From Acidobacteriota bacterium (lineage in GTDB: Bacteria; Acidobacteriota; Terriglobia; Terriglobales; Acidobacteriaceae), in the NCBI GenBank assembly GCA_018268895.1, contig JAFDVP010000012.1, forward strand, positions 62,001 through 126,000: a stretch of 64,000 nt of DNA. Reading direction: 5' to 3'. How positions within the stretch are numbered: position 1 is the first letter of the stretch; every line of letters starts with the position of its first letter. The translations under genes and the position numbers were made by a program. Of the stretch, positions 36,665 to 45,191 are shown one piece after another. The notes beneath the pieces were generated by a model, which was not told where the DNA came from, did not search any database, and was given only the letters and a program-made list of their open reading frames with translations.

Positions 36665-37761
36665 GCCAGCACCGCCTGACTCTCTCCCGTCGGCACACCC
36701 AGCTTGGCCAGCCGTCCCGTCCGCGCCAGGATCTCGGCGTTCAGCACCGCCGCGCCCGCCGCGCCGCGAATGGTGTTATGCGACAGCACAACAAACTTCC
36801 AGTCCAGCAGCGAGCACTCGCGCAGACGGCCCACCGTCGCCGCCATGCCGTTGCCGCGCATGCGGTCCAGCCTCGGCTGCGGACGGTCCACCGCCGCGTC
36901 GAACTCCACCGGCTGCTCCGGCGCCGTCGGCAGGTTTTGCCCGCGCAGCGGATTGAACTCCGCCCACGCCGCCAGGATCTCCTCGCGCGTCGCCTTCTTC
37001 TTGAACTTGATGCTCACGCACTCCGTGTGGCCGTCTTCAACAGGAACGCGGTTGCAGTGCGCGCTCACCTTCGCGTCCAGCATCTCCACATGGTCGCCGC
37101 GGCTCTTGCCCAGCAGCTTGCCGACCTCCTCCTGCATCTTCTCCTCTTCGTTCTTAATGAAGGGGACGACGTTGCCAAGGATGTCGAGCGAAGGCACACC
37201 CGGATAGCCCGCGCCCGAGATCGCCTGCATCGTCGAGACAAACAGGCTCTCGATGCCGAAGCGCTCCTCCAGCGGCTTCAGCGCCAGCACCAGGCCGATT
37301 GCCGAACAGTTCGGGTTTGTCACAATGAAGCCGCCGCTCTCGCGACGCCACGACTGCGTCTCCAGCAGCTCCAGATGCCCGGCATTCACCTCGGGCACCA
37401 CCAGCGGAACATCCTTCACCATGCGGAAGGCGCTCGAGTTCGAGATCACCGCGCAGCCCGCCGCCGCAAACTTCGGCTCCAGCTCGCGAGCAATGTCCGC
37501 GTCCAGCGCAGCAAAGATGATCTTCGGCAGCTCGCCTTCGCACAGCTCCGGCACATTCGGCTGCACCTTCATCGCCGCAATCTTCGCCGGCAGCGGCGTA
37601 TCGAGCTTCCATTTGCACGCCTCGCCATACGTCTTGCCCGCACTGCGGTCGCTGGCAGCAAGCCACGCAATCTCAAACCAGGGGTGATTGTGCAGAAGTT
37701 GAATGAATCGCTGACCGACCATGCCGGTCGCGCCAAGAATGCCTACCCGTCGCCGTTCCAT
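36661..37761 (-). CDS. asd: Aspartate-semialdehyde dehydrogenase
   Basis: 366 residues. A Rossmann motif GILGATGMVGQRF (7-19), active-site Cys152 in NPNCSAIG and the catalytic His region near VSAHCNRVPVEDGHTE are visible. Length and the CSAIG/SGAGYPGVPSLD pattern match the archaeal/fungal-type Asd subfamily. It reduces aspartyl phosphate to the semialdehyde used by DapA. First of the lysine gene set, with lysC coupled to it. Confidence 0.95.
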   Translation of the reverse strand: MERRRVGILGATGMVGQRFIQLLHNHPWFEIAWLAASDRSAGKTYGEACKWKLDTPLPAKIAAMKVQPNVPELCEGELPKIIFAALDADIARELEPKFAAAGCAVISNSSAFRMVKDVPLVVPEVNAGHLELLETQSWRRESGGFIVTNPNCSAIGLVLALKPLEERFGIESLFVSTMQAISGAGYPGVPSLDILGNVVPFIKNEEEKMQEEVGKLLGKSRGDHVEMLDAKVSAHCNRVPVEDGHTECVSIKFKKKATREEILAAWAEFNPLRGQNLPTAPEQPVEFDAAVDRPQPRLDRMRGNGMAATVGRLRECSLLDWKFVVLSHNTIRGAAGAAVLNAEILARTGRLAKLGVPTGESQAVLA

Positions 37762-37869
37762 AGTTTTTTAAGAATAACGCGGACGCCGCGCGCCGCGCCA
37801 TTCCCGTCCGAAAACCGGCACGACGAAGATGGCATCGTGTCGGGCCCGTTCTGGCCGCCGAACCCGCGA

Positions 37870-38217
37870 CTACCTGCCGCCCCCTTGCTTCCACACCCGC
37901 CTGCGCCGGTAGGTGTTCCCTCCGCCTGCCCACACCAGCAGCGCAACCGCCAGGTGAAACACGAACCAAAGCCCCACCCCCCGATCCAGATAGATCAGGT
38001 ACAACACCAGCGCGCGAGGCACGACAACGGCAAACAGCAAGGGAACCGGCCCCGTCAGATGAAACGGCGCCAGGATCCCATCAAGCCACGCCACCGCGAG
38101 CGACACCCTCGGCAAAAACAGCGCGAAGACCATGAACCAGGACGGCAGCCGGTGTGGAACAAACGCCAGGCCTGAACTGTCCTCTATCTGCTGCCACAGC
38201 ATCGCCGCCAATTCCAT
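37870..38217 (-). CDS. Small hypothetical membrane protein
   Basis: 115 residues with about three hydrophobic segments (about 27-49, 52-75 and 80-98) and a basic C-terminal tail (RRRRVWKQGGGR). It begins 17 bases after the preceding lipoprotein gene and lies 108 bases upstream of asd. I do not recognise a family. The alternation of hydrophobic helices and basic flanks makes it more convincing than the overlapping frames. Confidence 0.5.
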   Translation of the reverse strand: MELAAMLWQQIEDSSGLAFVPHRLPSWFMVFALFLPRVSLAVAWLDGILAPFHLTGPVPLLFAVVVPRALVLYLIYLDRGVGLWFVFHLAVALLVWAGGGNTYRRRRVWKQGGGR

Positions 38218-38234
38218 TCAGCCCGGCCCCCCGT

Positions 38235-39062
38235 TCACTTCATCGAGTACGTCAACTCCGCAGCTGCCTGTCCACGGGGAACGAGCGTCACCTTCACCGT
38301 CTGCTCGCCCAGCTTTTCATGGACGGCAGCCAGTGTATACGTACCCGGCGGCAGACCGGAGATATCAAATCGCCCATCCGCATCCGTCACCGCAAAAAAC
38401 GGCGTCGCCGACACATGGATGAACGCATGCATCCAGGGATGGCGCTTGCAATGCACCGGCATCATGATCTCCGGCGTATCGAACTTCCGCTGCTCGGGCG
38501 CGCCCTTGGCCCCCTGCGATACATCCACCGCCGGGTTGCCGTGCGGCATGGTATGGATGTTGTGCATTGTCCCGTCGGAGTTGCGAAACTCCACCGTGCC
38601 GCCCTTCATCACCGCCACCACATGCGGAACATACCTGCAGCCCACCTCGTCCAGCACAATCGGGGCCTGCGCAGCGGGCGCGGCAGCATTCATCACCTCC
38701 GGAGGCCCGTCTTTCACGTAGACATAGACGTTCGCCAGACCGCCGTTATGAATCACATACTGCTCGTCCAGGTTAATGCCGCCCACAATCGAGCACACCT
38801 GATCGTGGCTCATGTCGATCTTCGACCGCACCGGGGCCTTGCCCTTGAAATGAACGACGCCCAGCACCGAACCCGTCGCCGGCCCGGCAACTTTCGGTTG
38901 CGCGGGCTCCTGCGCCTTCGTCCCTTTGCCAATCAGCGCGCCGCTGCGCACCGCACTATCGGGTTTGCACCCCGCAAGCCCAACGGCCACGGCAGACACA
39001 AGCGCCAACGCCATCCCAGCGGCGAACCCCGCGCGCGCCGATCGTTCGTTCCGTTTCGCCAA
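38235..39062 (-). CDS. Lipoprotein with cupredoxin-like and carboxypeptidase-regulatory-like domains
   Basis: About 275 residues if started at TTG 39062, which gives a basic n-region (MAKRNERSAR) before the hydrophobic stretch and the lipobox LAGC; an ATG at 39014 would leave no charged n-region. The middle shows a plastocyanin/cupredoxin-like fold (VVAVMKGGTVEFRNSDGTMHNIH and later PEIMMPVHCKRHPWMHAFI, with His/Cys/Met in copper-ligand spacing). The C terminus is a transthyretin-like CarboxypepD_reg domain (FDISGLPPGTYTL). It is probably an envelope-anchored copper or electron-transfer protein. It follows the isocitrate dehydrogenase gene with a two-base gap. Confidence 0.72.
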   Translation of the reverse strand: MAKRNERSARAGFAAGMALALVSAVAVGLAGCKPDSAVRSGALIGKGTKAQEPAQPKVAGPATGSVLGVVHFKGKAPVRSKIDMSHDQVCSIVGGINLDEQYVIHNGGLANVYVYVKDGPPEVMNAAAPAAQAPIVLDEVGCRYVPHVVAVMKGGTVEFRNSDGTMHNIHTMPHGNPAVDVSQGAKGAPEQRKFDTPEIMMPVHCKRHPWMHAFIHVSATPFFAVTDADGRFDISGLPPGTYTLAAVHEKLGEQTVKVTLVPRGQAAAELTYSMK

Positions 39063-39064
39063 AG

Positions 39065-40108
<1,044 letters not shown>

Positions 40109-40141
40109 ACTCTCCTGTTTCAACAAAACTAAATGATTGAA

Positions 40142-40190
40142 GTGTCATCCTGAGCGAAGCGACCAGCGGGAGCGCAGCCGAAGGATCTGC
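40142..40190. repeat. Degenerate intergenic repeat related to family A
   Basis: GTGTCATCCTGAGCGAAGCG followed by a variant ending AGCCGAAGGATCTGCA, between nrdR and the isocitrate dehydrogenase gene. Confidence 0.6.
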
Positions 40191-40218
40191 ATTTTATTGA
40201 GCGATAAAGATGCGTCCC

Positions 40219-40689
40219 TTAGCGCCTCTTCTTCTCTTTGCCGTTCAACAACTCCTCAAGCTCCTGCTTGAACTCACTCACGTCCTTGAAGTCCCGATAG
40301 ACGCTGGCGAACCGGATATACGCCACCGTGTCAATTTCCTTGAGCCGCGTCATGATCAGCTCACCGACCTCCGAGGTCGACCGCTCGCGCTCCGGCGAAT
40401 CGACGACATACGCCTCCGTCTCGTCCACAATCTGACCCAGCTTGCCCGCCGGCACCGGACGCTTCTCGCACGCATGCAGAAGCCCGCTCAGCACCTTCTG
40501 GCGGTCGAACTTCTCTCTCCGGCCGTCCTTCTTGACGACCATGTAAGGGATCTCATCGATGCGTTCGTACGTCGTAAACCGTTTGTTGCAGCCTTCGCAC
40601 TCGCGACGCCGGCGGATGGAGTCCGCCTCCTTGCTCTCGCGCGAATCCACCACACGGTCCTGAATAAAGCCACAATAGGGACACTTCAT
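40219..40689 (-). CDS. nrdR: Transcriptional repressor NrdR
   Basis: 156 residues, exact family size. A zinc ribbon with Cys3, Cys6, Cys31 and Cys34 precedes an ATP-cone domain (VVKKDGRREKFDRQKVLSG). NrdR senses ATP/dATP and represses ribonucleotide reductase genes. No nrd genes or clear NrdR boxes are nearby, so it acts elsewhere on the genome. Confidence 0.95.
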   Translation of the reverse strand: MKCPYCGFIQDRVVDSRESKEADSIRRRRECEGCNKRFTTYERIDEIPYMVVKKDGRREKFDRQKVLSGLLHACEKRPVPAGKLGQIVDETEAYVVDSPERERSTSEVGELIMTRLKEIDTVAYIRFASVYRDFKDVSEFKQELEELLNGKEKKRR

Positions 40690-40733
40690 CGCAATGCCTT
40701 GATTCTAGCAGCGATTGCCGGCAGCCCACGAAA

Positions 40734-40881
40734 CCGGCGCCCCATCTTCGCGACGGTTTTATCGTCGCTAAGGTGGACATTCGCCCGGGTGCCCCATCCT
40801 TCGCGAAGCGAAGGGTGGGATGAACCAATCGCGCGCCCCATCGACACAACCGGATGCCCCATCGCGCCAAAGGTGCGACCC
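40734..40881. repeat. Cluster of family B hairpin repeats
   Basis: Three tandem, non-identical copies: 40734-40779 (arms CCCCATCTTCGCGACG and CGTCGCTAAGGTGG), 40785-40820 (CCATCCTTCGC and GCGAAGGGTGG) and a degenerate copy at 40850-40881 that reaches the stop codon of the next gene. They fill the space between nrdR and the flippase-like gene. Confidence 0.75.
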
Positions 40882-41940
40882 CTACTCTCCCACCGCCTCG
40901 ATCTCTTTACCCGCCTCTTCGCTCTCTTCGGCGATCTTCTTCAAACTCACATGATCCATCCGCGCACAAAGCAGTCCAGCCGGAATGATGCAAAGGAACG
41001 TCACGGCCAACAGCATCGCTCCGCACGCCGTCGCCGCCTCAATCGGCGCTCCATAGAACGCGTGCATCGCCGCGGCGGTTACCGCAATCTGCGTGAACCA
41101 CCCCACGATCGGCAACTGTAGCAGGCTGCCGCCAATCGACGCCGCCATCAATAACATCGCGCGCGAGAACGTCAGGTTCGCCAGCTCCGGCGTGTTCACA
41201 AATGCGTGCGCCGTCTGCACATAAGCCGAAGCAATCATCCCCCACATCAGCAGCGAGATCGCCGAAACCACCGCAAGCTCGCGACCGCTTTTCAATCCCT
41301 TCAGACCATCGCGAAAACCCACAATCTTGTCTGCGATGCTGTCGCCAATCGACTTCGACACTGGCCTCAGTATCCCCCGCGCAAACCCGGCCACCGCGCC
41401 GCCCGCCACGCGAATGACGCCCGCAAAGATGGCTATAGCAACCGTCACCAGCAAGCTCATGCGCCCTACCTTCATAAACAGCGCATAGTCCGGCGTGTCC
41501 TTCGGAGCGAACGCCAGCGCGGAAGAAAAGATCAGCGCCGCCGCCCCAAGGTCGAACATCCGCTCCAGCGTGTAGACCGCCATCTGCGAGCTCAGCGTCA
41601 ACCCCAGCTTGCGCGCCACCAGGTAAGGCCGCGAAAGATCGGCCAGCCGCCCAAACAGCGCCACCGCCGTAAACCCCGTGAACTGCGGCCCCACCAGCGG
41701 CCCCACACCGACATCCTTCATCGGCTTGACGAAGACGCTCCACCGTATCGCGCGCAGCCAGTACGTCGAGTAAATCAGCAGGATTCCCGCCATCGCATGG
41801 CCTCGATGCACATGGTGCAACTGCTGCCAGAACATCGCCCAGTCGAAGTGGATGCGGTCGCGGTACAAAAACGTCACCACCGCGGTCCCCGCCACGAGGA
41901 CCGCCCACACTACCGTGCCGCGGCTCTTCATCACGCTCAC
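40882..41940 (-). CDS. Flippase-like/lysylphosphatidylglycerol synthase transmembrane-domain protein
   Basis: 352 residues, about eight membrane helices, fitting the UPF0104/LPG_synthase_TM (YbhN/AglD-like) family: YWLRAIRWSVFVKP, GPQFTGFTAVALFGRLADLSRPYLVARK and the glycine-rich later helices. The family includes lipid flippases and the membrane part of MprF, but no soluble MprF synthase domain is present. Substrate unknown. The GTG start (41940) overlaps the TGA of the lytic transglycosylase gene (GTGA), so the two are coupled; an ATG at 41931 is an alternative. Confidence 0.78.
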   Translation of the reverse strand: MSVMKSRGTVVWAVLVAGTAVVTFLYRDRIHFDWAMFWQQLHHVHRGHAMAGILLIYSTYWLRAIRWSVFVKPMKDVGVGPLVGPQFTGFTAVALFGRLADLSRPYLVARKLGLTLSSQMAVYTLERMFDLGAAALIFSSALAFAPKDTPDYALFMKVGRMSLLVTVAIAIFAGVIRVAGGAVAGFARGILRPVSKSIGDSIADKIVGFRDGLKGLKSGRELAVVSAISLLMWGMIASAYVQTAHAFVNTPELANLTFSRAMLLMAASIGGSLLQLPIVGWFTQIAVTAAAMHAFYGAPIEAATACGAMLLAVTFLCIIPAGLLCARMDHVSLKKIAEESEEAGKEIEAVGE

Positions 41941-42719
41941 CTGGACTCGGCCACCTGCGCCCCGGCCCGCGCCATCTTCTTCCGCCGATTGAACTCCCGG
42001 ATCACCCGCGCCACATACACCTGCGTCTCGCGATAAGGAGGCACGCCGCGATACCTGTCCACCGCCGCCGGCCCCGCGTTGTAGGCCGCCAGCGCCAGCG
42101 CGACGTTGTCGTGATACCGCGTCAGCAACTGGTCCAGATACGCCGAACCGCCGGCGACATTCTCCTCCGGCTTGAACGAGTCCGTCACGCCAAGCTCGGT
42201 CGCCGTCTTCGGCATCAGCTGCATCAACCCCTGCGCTCCCACGCGCGAAACCGCCCGCACCTGCCCGCCGCTCTCCGCCCGCACCACGCTCGCCAGAAGG
42301 TCTTCGTCAATGTTGTGCGCATCGCCCGCATGAGACAGCATCGTATGCATCTCTGCCTTCGACAAAGAGCTATCGCTTATCGAAAACTTGCCCTTTGGAA
42401 GGAGCGTGGCTTTAGCCGCGCCATCAACGGCGTTGAACGAAAGGGGCTTTAGCCCCTGAGGTACAGGAGGATCGGGGATTCCCTCAACCCTGGCCACAGC
42501 ATCCGAAGCCACTTCCAGATAATTCCCCTCACCGGTGGCAGACGTCTGCGCAAGATACAGCCTTACCTTGTCGCCCACAATCTCGCGGCGAGAGCAATCC
42601 ATCTCGAACCCGTTCTTCAGAACGACATGCTCCATCGCTCGCGCAAGAGGGCAAACCGTAGCCACAACCGCCAGCACGGCCCATCCGCGACATATCCATC
42701 TCTTTGAAGAACGCAGCAT
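41937..42719 (-). CDS. Lytic transglycosylase (SLT domain) with an in-frame repeat-like insertion
   Basis: 260 residues from an ATG at 42719, giving a signal peptide (cleavage near PLARA). An N-terminal region with beta-strand character is followed by a linker and a C-terminal goose-lysozyme-like SLT domain: catalytic Glu in VVRAESGG, GAQGLMQLMPKTA, and AYNAGPAAVDRYRGVPPYRET. It cleaves peptidoglycan glycan strands to 1,6-anhydro products in the periplasm. Residues about 84-111 are encoded by a double-hairpin segment that looks like an intergenic repeat carried in frame. The stop overlaps the next gene's GTG. Confidence 0.88.
   Translation of the reverse strand: MLRSSKRWICRGWAVLAVVATVCPLARAMEHVVLKNGFEMDCSRREIVGDKVRLYLAQTSATGEGNYLEVASDAVARVEGIPDPPVPQGLKPLSFNAVDGAAKATLLPKGKFSISDSSLSKAEMHTMLSHAGDAHNIDEDLLASVVRAESGGQVRAVSRVGAQGLMQLMPKTATELGVTDSFKPEENVAGGSAYLDQLLTRYHDNVALALAAYNAGPAAVDRYRGVPPYRETQVYVARVIREFNRRKKMARAGAQVAESR
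42387..42469. repeat. Double-hairpin repeat-like segment inside the lytic transglycosylase gene (family C)
   Basis: Two adjacent hairpins share an AGC(T/C)-type core: GGGGCTTTAGCCCC at 42443-42456 and GCGTGGCTTTAGCCGCGC at 42404-42421. The reading frame passes through without a stop and encodes PQGLKPLSFNAV and DGAAKATLLPKG. No second copy was seen in this window. Confidence 0.6.
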
Positions 42720-42772
42720 TGACACACTAAAAAGCCTACCACCGCAGGACCGGCGGAAGCCTTCACCTGCCA

Positions 42773-43756
42773 CTAACGTGCCATAGGCACCGCCAACTCG
42801 CCATCCAACGCCGCCTCCAACGCCACAGCGACGCCATCCTCGTCGTGCCGTTTGCCCAAGGCCCACCCACGCGCAGCCGCAACCTCTTTCAAATCATCGG
42901 GAGCGTTCCCCATCAGCACCGCGCCGTTCGCCGCCTCCAGCATCGAGACGTCGTTCCAGTTGTCCCCGATCGCCAGTATCTCCTCGCGCTCCACGCCGCG
43001 CATCCGGGCCAGGTTCATTACCGCATTGCCCTTGCTGCAACCGCCGGGCAGTATGTCCACGATGCACAGGTCGCGCTCCGGATACTCCGTCCGGTGCAGC
43101 GCCGCCTCCGCATATGACACAGCACCTTCGCTCAGCTTCGGTTGCTCTCTACCAATCTCACTTCGTCTCAGCCCCGAGCCCATGCCACACACCTTCGGAT
43201 CGGACAGCAGCCTCTCTGCGGCCTCGCGCATCCGCTCGATCGTTCCGCACAGCATCATCTGGATCAGCCCTTCGCGCCCAAAAGCGTCTTCCATCGGCAC
43301 CACACGCTCGATGAACGGCTCATTGGCAGCCATCCACTTGCCGATGCTGCCGTTCAGCTCCTCCATCTCTTCCACCACCAGCGTGCCGCGAGTGTCCTCG
43401 CCATTTGCCAGCACGCGATCGAAGGTTGCCAGCAGCGAACTCCGGAACTCTCCCATATGCCCGCATAGCCACTCCGCTGTGCTGCGCCCGAGCAGCGTCC
43501 GCTCCAGCAGCCGCGCCCCAACCGTCCTCACCACCGCGCCGTTCGAGCTGATCAGACCGTTCTCGTCCTTCAGCCCCAGTCCGCGCAACACCTTCATCGC
43601 ATAGTTGTGACGCCGCCCGGTGGCAATGACGACCTCCACCCCTGCCCGCTCAGCGGCCTTCAGCGCCGCCAGGTTCCGCACACTCACCTGGCCGTCGCCA
43701 CCCAGCAGCGTGCCATCCATATCCACCGCCACCATACGAATCCGTCGGCTGCTCAT
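42773..43756 (-). CDS. HAD-superfamily Cof-type phosphatase
   Basis: 327 residues. HAD motif I is AVDMDGTLLGG (nucleophile Asp), motif II VIATGRR, a C2-type cap occupies the middle, and motifs III/IV are SKGNAVMNLA and AIGDNWNDVSML. The Cof group dephosphorylates sugar phosphates, flavin mononucleotide or phosphorylated vitamins, with broad specificity. The gene is divergent from thrC, with a family B repeat between them, and lies 53 bases upstream of the lytic transglycosylase. Confidence 0.88.
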   Translation of the reverse strand: MSSRRIRMVAVDMDGTLLGGDGQVSVRNLAALKAAERAGVEVVIATGRRHNYAMKVLRGLGLKDENGLISSNGAVVRTVGARLLERTLLGRSTAEWLCGHMGEFRSSLLATFDRVLANGEDTRGTLVVEEMEELNGSIGKWMAANEPFIERVVPMEDAFGREGLIQMMLCGTIERMREAAERLLSDPKVCGMGSGLRRSEIGREQPKLSEGAVSYAEAALHRTEYPERDLCIVDILPGGCSKGNAVMNLARMRGVEREEILAIGDNWNDVSMLEAANGAVLMGNAPDDLKEVAAARGWALGKRHDEDGVAVALEAALDGELAVPMAR

Positions 43757-43820
43757 CGTCCTATTCTCTCATCGCACAACAAGTCGGGAACGAGCTTCGC
43801 CTCTATAAGAAGCAACGAAT

Positions 43821-43869
43821 CCGGGTGCCCCATCTTCGCCGCGGCTTTTATCGCGGCTAAGGTGGGACA
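43821..43869. repeat. Dispersed intergenic hairpin repeat, family B
   Basis: CCGGGTGCCCCATCTTCGCC, then a complementary arm ending GGCTAAGGTGGG, with GCTTTTAT in the loop; 40 bases before the thrC start. Confidence 0.75.
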
Positions 43870-43909
43870 ATCGCGCGCTAGCGCGATCCGCCTCGAGTAC
43901 CATCAATCC

Positions 43910-45181
43910 ATGCCGCGCATCACATCGCTCGAGTGCTCCCGCTGCCATCACCACGTCTCCGCCGACACCCCGCAGACCGTCTGCCCTAAATGCGCAGGCT
44001 CCCTCTACGTCCGCTACGACATGGACGATCTCAAGCGCACCGCGCGCCGCGAAGACATCACGGCAAAGGCCGACGCCAGCACAACCTCATTAGGCATGTG
44101 GCGCTACTCCTCCGTCCTGCCTGACGTCACTCCCGTCACTCTCGGCGAAGGCTGGACACCGATGCTGCACTCAAAGCGCTACCCCGGCCTCTACATCAAA
44201 GAAGAGGGAGCCAACCCTACCGGCGCCTTCAAGGCCCGCGGCCTCTCGCTCGCCGTCACCATGGCGAGACACTACGGCCTGCAACACCTCGCCGTGCCCT
44301 CCGCTGGCAACGCCGCAGGAGCGCTTGCCGCCTACGCCGCAGCCGCAGGAATAGCCGCACACATCTTCATGCCGCAGGACGTCCCCTTCGCCAACTACGT
44401 CGAAGGCATGGTCTACGGAGCCGACGTCAACCTCATCGACGGCCTCATCTCCGACTGCGCCCGCATCGTTGGCGAGCGCATCAAGCAGCAGAAGGAATCC
44501 AACACCCCCGCCAGCGAAACCTGGTTCGACGTCTCCACCCTTAAAGAGCCCTTCCGCGTCGAAGGCAAAAAAACCATGGGCTACGAGCTCGTCGAGCAGC
44601 TAGGCTGGACCTACCCCGACGCCGTCTTCTATCCCACCGGCGGGGGCGTCGGCCTCATCGGCATGTGGAAGGCCTTCGAAGAGATGGAGCAACTCGGCTG
44701 GGTCGATCTATCGAAAACCGGGGGAAAACGCCCAAAGATGTACGCCCTCCAGGCCGCAGGCTGCGCCCCCATCGTTACCGCCTTCGACCAGCACAAACCC
44801 GCCAGCGAGTTCTTCCCCAACGCCGACACCTTCGCCGCCGGCCTCCGCGTCCCCAAGCCCTACGGCGACACCATCATCCTCGACATCCTCCAGCAGTCCG
44901 GCGGCAAGGCCATCGCCTCCGACGACAAGGCCATCCTCAAGAGCATCCTCGACTACGGCCGCAACGAAGGCATCTTCCTCTCGCCCGAAGGCGCAGCCGC
45001 CACCGCCGCCTACGACCAGCTACTTAGGACTGGAGAACTAAAACCCACCGACAAGGTCGTCCTCTTCAACACCGGAGCCGGCCTCAAGTACACCGACATG
45101 ACCGCCGAGGCCATGCACCTTCGCCGCCCCGGCACCCTGCCCACCAGCCTTCCCGTAGGGGGCATCATCACCCCGCAGTAA
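43910..45181 (+). CDS. thrC: Threonine synthase
   Basis: 423 residues from an ATG at 43910; the longer frame reads through a family B repeat. An N-terminal zinc-ribbon-like element (Cys9, Cys12, Cys25, Cys28) is typical of one threonine synthase subgroup. PLP-binding Lys108 lies in NPTGAFKARG, followed by SAGNAAGALAAYAA and the YPTGGGVGLIGMWK phosphate loop. It converts O-phosphohomoserine to threonine. No Shine-Dalgarno site is seen, so the mRNA may be leaderless or near-leaderless. The next gene starts ten bases after the stop. Confidence 0.92.
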   Translation: MPRITSLECSRCHHHVSADTPQTVCPKCAGSLYVRYDMDDLKRTARREDITAKADASTTSLGMWRYSSVLPDVTPVTLGEGWTPMLHSKRYPGLYIKEEGANPTGAFKARGLSLAVTMARHYGLQHLAVPSAGNAAGALAAYAAAAGIAAHIFMPQDVPFANYVEGMVYGADVNLIDGLISDCARIVGERIKQQKESNTPASETWFDVSTLKEPFRVEGKKTMGYELVEQLGWTYPDAVFYPTGGGVGLIGMWKAFEEMEQLGWVDLSKTGGKRPKMYALQAAGCAPIVTAFDQHKPASEFFPNADTFAAGLRVPKPYGDTIILDILQQSGGKAIASDDKAILKSILDYGRNEGIFLSPEGAAATAAYDQLLRTGELKPTDKVVLFNTGAGLKYTDMTAEAMHLRRPGTLPTSLPVGGIITPQ

Positions 45182-45191
45182 GGAAGAATGA

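Noticed and set aside
40734..40881. Tandem hairpin repeats considered as a CRISPR array
   Set aside because: Copies are unequal, spacers are not uniform, and there are no cas genes.
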